DNA from: an uncultured Alphaproteobacteria bacterium
GTDB taxonomy: Bacteria > Pseudomonadota > Alphaproteobacteria > CALKHQ01
Assembly: GCA_937988735.1 (NCBI GenBank)
Contig: CALKHQ010000116.1
Span: 1-18,105, forward strand
Length of the DNA stretch: 18,105 bases
Reading direction: 5' to 3'
A program made the position numbers and the translations under genes. The notes beneath the pieces are model-generated. The model was not told the origin of the DNA. It saw nothing but the letters and a program-made list of their open reading frames with translations, and searched no databases. The number at the start of each line of letters is the position of its first letter. Within the stretch, counting starts at the first letter, position 1. Shown piece by piece: positions 14,186-18,105 of the stretch.

Positions 14186-15736
14186 ATGAACCGCTCCCGC
14201 CTGCTGCGTCCTGTCGTCCCAGCCGCCGTCGCATCCGTGCTGGCCGCCGTCGCGGCCCCGAGTCACGCCGCGGACGACTTTCCTACAGTGGAGGCGCACT
14301 TCCTCGCCCCGGACCTGTCGTCGGCCGGCGCCGCTGTCGCCGTCGGGCCCGATGGCTCCGTCCACATGACCGCCGCGACCTACAACGACGGCGGCGACGA
14401 TGCGGTGCTCTATGCCCACTGTGCCGCGGACTGTGCGCGCCGCGAAAACTGGCGCGGCGTCACGATGCCGGTGCCGCGCGCGATCCGGGCCGAGATCGCG
14501 CTGACCCCGGGCGGCGCCCCGCGGCTGCTGATCCTGGCTGCGGCAGCGGACAACCCCGGCGGGCGCGACTTCATCTATGCCGAATGCGGGGCGCGCGAGG
14601 CCGAGGGGGTCCCCGACGCCTGCTTCGGGCCTGGCGGCTGGGCGATCGGCCGCGTGGCGAGCAACCACGAGACCGCGATGGGCAACTTCTTCGAGCTGCT
14701 GCTGCCGCAGCGCACCTTCGCGGTGGACCATCGCGGCAACCCGCGCTTCGTCATGACCGACTCCAACTACCTGGTCGAGCCGGACCACTACGGCGCCTTT
14801 TACATGAGCTGCGACGGCGGCTGCACCGACCCGCGCAACTGGACCGAGACCAACCTCGCTCTCCAGGCGGGCTACAGCACGGAGTCGTTCACGCGGCCGG
14901 TGCTGGCGCTCGGGCCCTCCGGATCGGCGCATGTGCTGGCCTGGGTGTTCGCCTTTGCTCCCGACGGCAGCGACCTTCCCGACGACCTCTACTACTACGA
15001 GTGCCCGGCCAACTGCACCGACGGGCGCAACTGGCAACGTGCGTCGTTGATCAACGCCGGCAGCGGCAGCTACCCCAGCCCGACCTGGGATCTCGCGATC
15101 GACCCCCGCGGGCGGCCGCGCGCCGCCGTGTTCATGGGCGGCGGCAGCGAGTCCGACGACCTCGACTACACCCTCATCTACCTGTGGTGCGACAGCGGCG
15201 CCTGCACCGGGGACGAGAGCTGGGGAGGCTGGGTCGTCCAGGGCGAAGGGTCGCACGGCGAGAGCCCGGCACTGGCGATCGACGCCGCCGGCCGCCCGCG
15301 GATCGCCTTCCTCACCTCCCGCGCCCTGCCCGCCCTCGCCGCCTGCGACCGCGACTGCGAGGGCGAGGCGCCGGAGTGGTCGGCCTGGGAGTTCGAAGCC
15401 GAGCCGGACATGGCCGCCGACCGCCCGACGGCGATCCCGTTCACCTGCGATGCCGAGCTGTGGAACGCGATGTCCCCGGACCTCGCGCTCGGCCCGGACG
15501 GGTCGGTCCATGTCGCCTACGACGTCTCCGTCCAGGCGCGCTGCCTGTACCAGGAGTTCATGGATCCGCAGATCACCTACGAATTCCACGAGATCTGGCG
15601 CGGCGTCCGGCTGGCCGCCCTGCCTCCGGTCGGAACCCCCGCGCCGGCCCTGCCCGTGGACCGCGCGCAGGAGGCCGCGCCCGCGGAGCGCGAGGAGGCC
15701 GCGCCGCAGCCCGCCCGGCCGCGCAGCCGGTTCTGA
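14186..15736 (+). CDS. Secreted seven-repeat beta-propeller-like protein of unknown function
   Basis: The 516-residue protein has a signal peptide with cleavage likely after APSHA (residue 28). I count seven repeats, each opening with a strand of the type L-A-(I/L)-(D/G)-P-x-G-x-(P/V)-(R/H). The starts are near residues 49, 104, 178, 240, 303, 363 and 433. In five repeats a Cys pair four to five residues apart is followed by NW, SW or EW: C79/C83, C209/C213, C273/C277, C335/C340 and C387/C391. C134/C146 and C421/C453 stand in the other two. This fits a seven-bladed propeller with one disulfide per blade, suited to the periplasm or outside the cell. The tail (480-516) is rich in Pro, Ala and Glu. 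I do not recognise a named family and no catalytic motif is evident. It diverges from folE and ends four bases from the converging permease gene. Confidence 0.85.
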   Translation: MNRSRLLRPVVPAAVASVLAAVAAPSHAADDFPTVEAHFLAPDLSSAGAAVAVGPDGSVHMTAATYNDGGDDAVLYAHCAADCARRENWRGVTMPVPRAIRAEIALTPGGAPRLLILAAAADNPGGRDFIYAECGAREAEGVPDACFGPGGWAIGRVASNHETAMGNFFELLLPQRTFAVDHRGNPRFVMTDSNYLVEPDHYGAFYMSCDGGCTDPRNWTETNLALQAGYSTESFTRPVLALGPSGSAHVLAWVFAFAPDGSDLPDDLYYYECPANCTDGRNWQRASLINAGSGSYPSPTWDLAIDPRGRPRAAVFMGGGSESDDLDYTLIYLWCDSGACTGDESWGGWVVQGEGSHGESPALAIDAAGRPRIAFLTSRALPALAACDRDCEGEAPEWSAWEFEAEPDMAADRPTAIPFTCDAELWNAMSPDLALGPDGSVHVAYDVSVQARCLYQEFMDPQITYEFHEIWRGVRLAALPPVGTPAPALPVDRAQEAAPAEREEAAPQPARPRSRF

Positions 15737-15740
15737 AGGC

Positions 15741-17576
15741 TCAGCCTCCGCCGAACGGGAACACCAGCGGCACCAGCAGCACCGTCAGCGCCAGCACGAT
15801 GACCGCGAACGGCACTCCCACCCGCACGAAGTCCATGAAGGTGTAGTTGCCGGGGCCGACCACCAGCGTGTTCACCGGCGAGGACACCGGCGTCATGAAC
15901 GCGGCGGAGGCGGCGATCGCCACCGTCATCGCGAAGGGATAGGGGGAGACGCCGAGGTCCGCGGCGAGTGACAGCGCGACCGGCGCCATCAGCACCGCCG
16001 TCGCAGTGTTGGAGATGAAGAGCCCGAACAGGGCAGTGAGCACGAACAGCGCCGCCAGCATGGCGTAGGGCCCGGCCCCGCCGACCGCGGCGCGCAGCGC
16101 CTCCACGGCGAGCGCGATGCCGCCGGTGCGCTCCAGCGCCAGCGAGAAGGGCAGCATGCCGACGATGAGCACCAGGCTCTGCCAGTGGATCGCGCGATAG
16201 GCGCCGGCCATGTCCATGCAGCGGAACAGCCCCAGCAGCAGGCAGCCGATCAGCGCCGCCTGCACGTTCGGCACCACGCCGGAGACCATCAGTGCCACCA
16301 CAAGGGCGAGCACCCCCACGGCAAACGGCGCGCCCCGCGGCGCCGGCACCACCTCGTCCAGCTCTGCCGGCTCGTTGAGCACGATCAGGTCGTGGCGGTC
16401 TGCCTTGAGCTTCCGGATCGCGCGCCACGGCCCGACCACCAGCAGCGTGTCGCCGACCCGCAGCGTCTCCTCGAGCAGGTTGGCCGCGATCGCATCCTGC
16501 CCCCGCTTCAGCCCGATCACGGAGAGGTCGTAGGCGGTGCGGAAGCCGGCGCTGACCACCGTCCGCCCGACCAGCCGCGAGCCGGCGGGGATCATCATCT
16601 CGGCCATGCCGATTTCCTGCGAGAAATCGGTGAAATAGCGCCCGCCGAGGGGCAGACGGCGCAGCCCCGCCGACTCGGCCAGCGGCGCCATTGCCGTCTC
16701 CGGGTCACGCACGTCGAGGAACAGCACGTCGCCCGGCGCCAGCACCGTCTGCGCCAGCGGCCGGATCAGCTCCGAGCCGAACCGGCGCGGGCGTTCGATG
16801 GCGACGATGTTGATGCCGCGCGTCGCCCGCAGATCCAGCTCGTCCAGCCGCTTCCCCGCCCACGGCGAATCCGGCCCCACCTGCAGCCGGTGCTCGCGCC
16901 CGGCGAGGCCGTACTGCTCCACCCAGTGGGCCAGCCGCGGGCGGCCGGCGTCGGCGGCGGGCGGCGCTGTCGGCGCCAGCCGCCGGCGGACGAACAGCAT
17001 GTAGAGGATGCCGCAGGCGAGGATCGGGACACCGAAGGGCGTGAAGTCGAAGAAGCCGAAGCCGGCGTGCCCCTCGCGCACAAGCTGGCCGTGCACCACC
17101 AGGTTGGGCGCCGTCCCGACCAGGGTCATCATCCCGCTGATCAGCGCCGCAACGCTCAGCGGCATCATCAGCCGGCCGGCCGCAATGCCGGCGTTCCGTA
17201 CCACCCGCAGGACGATCGGGATGAAGATGGCGACCACGCCGGTCGAGCTCATGAACGAGCCGATTCCGGCGACGACCGCCATCAGCAGCGGGATCAGCCG
17301 CAGTTCGCTGCGGCCGGCGTGCCGGATCAGCAGGTCACCCAGCCGCTGGGCAACCCCGGTCCGCACCAGCCCCTCGCCGATCACGAACAGGGCCGCGATC
17401 AGCACGATGTTGGGATCGCTGAAGCCGGCGAGGGCCTCCTCGACCGTGATCACGCCGGTCAGCGGCAGCGCCGCCATCATGATCAGCGCCGCCGCATCCA
17501 TCCGCGGCCGGTTGGCGGCGAACATGGCGATCGTCGCAGCCAGCAGGCCGAGCACGAGCAGAAGATCCCAGTTCAT
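15741..17576 (-). CDS. SLC13 (DASS)-type permease with two RCK_C domains
   Basis: The 611-residue protein has two membrane halves separated by a soluble insert. Each half carries an SNT-like ion/substrate motif: FMSSTGVVAIFIP at 108-120 and ISNTATAVLMAP at 521-532. The second half also has TPVSSPVNTLV (562-572). The insert (about 215-400) reads as two RCK_C/TrkA_C domains: RLQVGPDSPWAGKRLDELDL, then EMMIPAGSRLVGRTVVSAGF with VGDTLLVVG. Family members take up sulfate, dicarboxylates or related anions with Na+; versions with RCK_C pairs are often annotated as sulfate or generic anion permeases. The insert would regulate transport, probably by binding a ligand. A GGGCATGCCC palindrome lies just upstream of the ATG, and I see no clear Shine-Dalgarno. 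It diverges from a 25-residue membrane protein gene. Confidence 0.92.
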   Translation of the reverse strand: MNWDLLLVLGLLAATIAMFAANRPRMDAAALIMMAALPLTGVITVEEALAGFSDPNIVLIAALFVIGEGLVRTGVAQRLGDLLIRHAGRSELRLIPLLMAVVAGIGSFMSSTGVVAIFIPIVLRVVRNAGIAAGRLMMPLSVAALISGMMTLVGTAPNLVVHGQLVREGHAGFGFFDFTPFGVPILACGILYMLFVRRRLAPTAPPAADAGRPRLAHWVEQYGLAGREHRLQVGPDSPWAGKRLDELDLRATRGINIVAIERPRRFGSELIRPLAQTVLAPGDVLFLDVRDPETAMAPLAESAGLRRLPLGGRYFTDFSQEIGMAEMMIPAGSRLVGRTVVSAGFRTAYDLSVIGLKRGQDAIAANLLEETLRVGDTLLVVGPWRAIRKLKADRHDLIVLNEPAELDEVVPAPRGAPFAVGVLALVVALMVSGVVPNVQAALIGCLLLGLFRCMDMAGAYRAIHWQSLVLIVGMLPFSLALERTGGIALAVEALRAAVGGAGPYAMLAALFVLTALFGLFISNTATAVLMAPVALSLAADLGVSPYPFAMTVAIAASAAFMTPVSSPVNTLVVGPGNYTFMDFVRVGVPFAVIVLALTVLLVPLVFPFGGG

Positions 17577-17714
17577 TGCCGGGGCATGCCCGAGGGCAGC
17601 GAAAGGTTCAAGAGCCGTCAGATGTCACGCCGCGGGCGACCGCTTTCGGGACCCGGCCGGAACCGCGAGGGACGGGGCGACGTTTCCCTCGTCCAACCGC
17701 TACCGGAGGCTCAG

Positions 17715-17792
17715 ATGCGCGCCATTGCCCTGTGGATGCTGGGGATCCCCATCCCGATCATCATCCTGCTCTACCTGTTCGACGTGATCTGA
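17715..17792 (+). CDS. 25-residue single-pass membrane mini-protein
   Basis: The frame encodes 25 residues beginning MRAIALWMLG, with a core IPIPIIILLYLF and ending DVI. Apart from Arg2 and Asp23 it is hydrophobic, enough for one membrane span with the basic end inside. A strong GGAGG (17705-17709) precedes the ATG by five bases, better than most sites in this window. As I recall, very short proteins with an MRxIxLWLxGIPxPIIIL pattern recur in alphaproteobacteria as conserved proteins without function. Its role is unknown; modulation of a membrane partner is only a guess. It lies divergent from the SLC13-type permease gene across about 138 bp. Confidence 0.72.
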   Translation: MRAIALWMLGIPIPIIILLYLFDVI

Positions 17793-18054
17793 CGCGCGAC
17801 GCTCGATCGAGCGGGCCGGCGCCGGCGGCGCGGACCATCACGCAGGATGCACCCGGCCGGCCATCGGGAGGCGTGACGGGCAGCTCATCTCGTCATGCTC
17901 CGGCTTGACCCGGAGCATCCACGGCACGGCCGCCTTCCTGTGCAATGGGTACGGCCGGAGCACCACATCCCCTCGTGCCAGCGCGAGCGGGATCGTTTCG
18001 GCGACAACGAATTTGCCGTTCCGAGAACTCGGCCGTCCAACCTACTGGGAAATT
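17793..18054. other. Non-coding region with palindromes and a REP-like hairpin
   Basis: This is the longest gene-free stretch in the window. It starts with the 14-bp palindrome CGCTCGATCGAGCG (17800-17813) and GCCGGCGCCGGC (17815-17826), directly after the mini-protein stop. These might end its transcript, but no U-run follows. A REP-like hairpin follows at 17891-17922. From there to the tRNA I see no gene, and no clear minus-strand terminator for the tRNA (leftward of 18055). Confidence 0.4.
17891..17922. repeat. REP-like intergenic hairpin element
   Basis: ATGCTCCGG (17895-17903) and CCGGAGCAT (17910-17918) form a perfect 9-bp stem around CTTGAC. It is flanked by CGTC on one side and CCACG on the other. 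The layout (GTCAT-stem-CTTG-stem-ATCCA) is that of a hairpin repeat I know as frequent in intergenic regions of alphaproteobacterial genomes. Only one copy was seen here. Confidence 0.6.
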
Positions 18055-18105
18055 TGGCGCACCCGAGAGGATTCGAACCTCTGACCTCTGCCTTCGGAGG
18101 GCAGC
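18055..18105 (-). tRNA. tRNA-Arg (anticodon CCG), 5' part beyond window
   Basis: On the minus strand the visible 51 bases contain the anticodon stem CTGCC/GGCAG with loop CTCCGAA, so the anticodon is CCG (18097-18095). The T arm AGAGG-TTCGAAT-CCTCT follows, then the acceptor strand CGGGTGC, discriminator G and an encoded CCA. The D arm and 5' acceptor strand lie past the right edge. It reads CGG arginine codons, common in a genome this GC-rich. tRNA genes of this kind are frequent integration sites, but nothing mobile is seen on this side. Confidence 0.93.

Noticed and set aside
13265..15589. A 774-residue minus-strand frame merging folE with sequence antisense to the propeller gene
   Set aside because: Only the last 237 residues match GTP cyclohydrolase I; the rest is shadow of the secreted protein.
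16185..17792. A 535-residue plus-strand frame ending in the mini-protein
   Set aside because: Most of it is antisense to the SLC13-type permease and rich in His, Gln and Arg. Only the final 25 codons have their own ribosome binding site and plausible composition.

Overview
The window is very GC-rich and densely coded, and most likely comes from a chromosomal segment of an alphaproteobacterium. The Rhodospirillales or Hyphomicrobiales are my inference. The supporting signs are the codon bias, which leaves long open antisense frames opposite almost every gene, the CUT1/GntR/FGGY gene content, and a short intergenic hairpin repeat of a type common in that class. I see no insertion sequence, phage gene or CRISPR array. 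No gene-free stretch exceeds about 300 bases; the longest, between the last small gene and the tRNA, is about 260.

Left part (1-10991): an uncharacterised carbohydrate-uptake and catabolism locus. Reading leftward on the minus strand, it has an SGNH hydrolase, an FGGY sugar kinase, a GntR/UTRA repressor, a SIS-domain phosphosugar-binding protein, a periplasmic solute-binding protein and two CUT1 permeases. The repressor sits behind two tandem operators of the NagR/DasR (dre) type, 21 bp apart, with a probable -10 element inside one of them. Control of the GntR-SIS-ABC operon is therefore the best-supported regulatory prediction here. No ATP-binding subunit is present. Two plus-strand genes converge on the permeases: a questin-oxidase-like protein and a cytosine-deaminase-like amidohydrolase, joined by a 4-base start/stop overlap. 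Beyond them, two Gfo/Idh/MocA oxidoreductases run off the left edge behind a LacI-type palindrome. A plausible overall scheme is import of a sugar, polyol or amino-sugar-like compound, then oxidation or isomerisation and phosphorylation. The substrate cannot be read from sequence.

Middle (11100-15736): a small XRE-type regulator, preceded by two related inverted repeats, is followed at once by a SulP anion transporter with a STAS domain. A GTP cyclohydrolase I gene (folE) converges on it across a strong hairpin. Divergent from folE is a secreted protein in which I count seven repeats, each with a G-x-(P/H) strand motif and mostly a Cys pair followed by Trp. It looks like a seven-bladed beta-propeller.

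Right part (15741-18105): an SLC13-type permease with two RCK_C domains, a 25-residue membrane mini-protein with an excellent ribosome binding site, a REP-like hairpin, and the 3' part of a tRNA-Arg(CCG) cut by the window edge.
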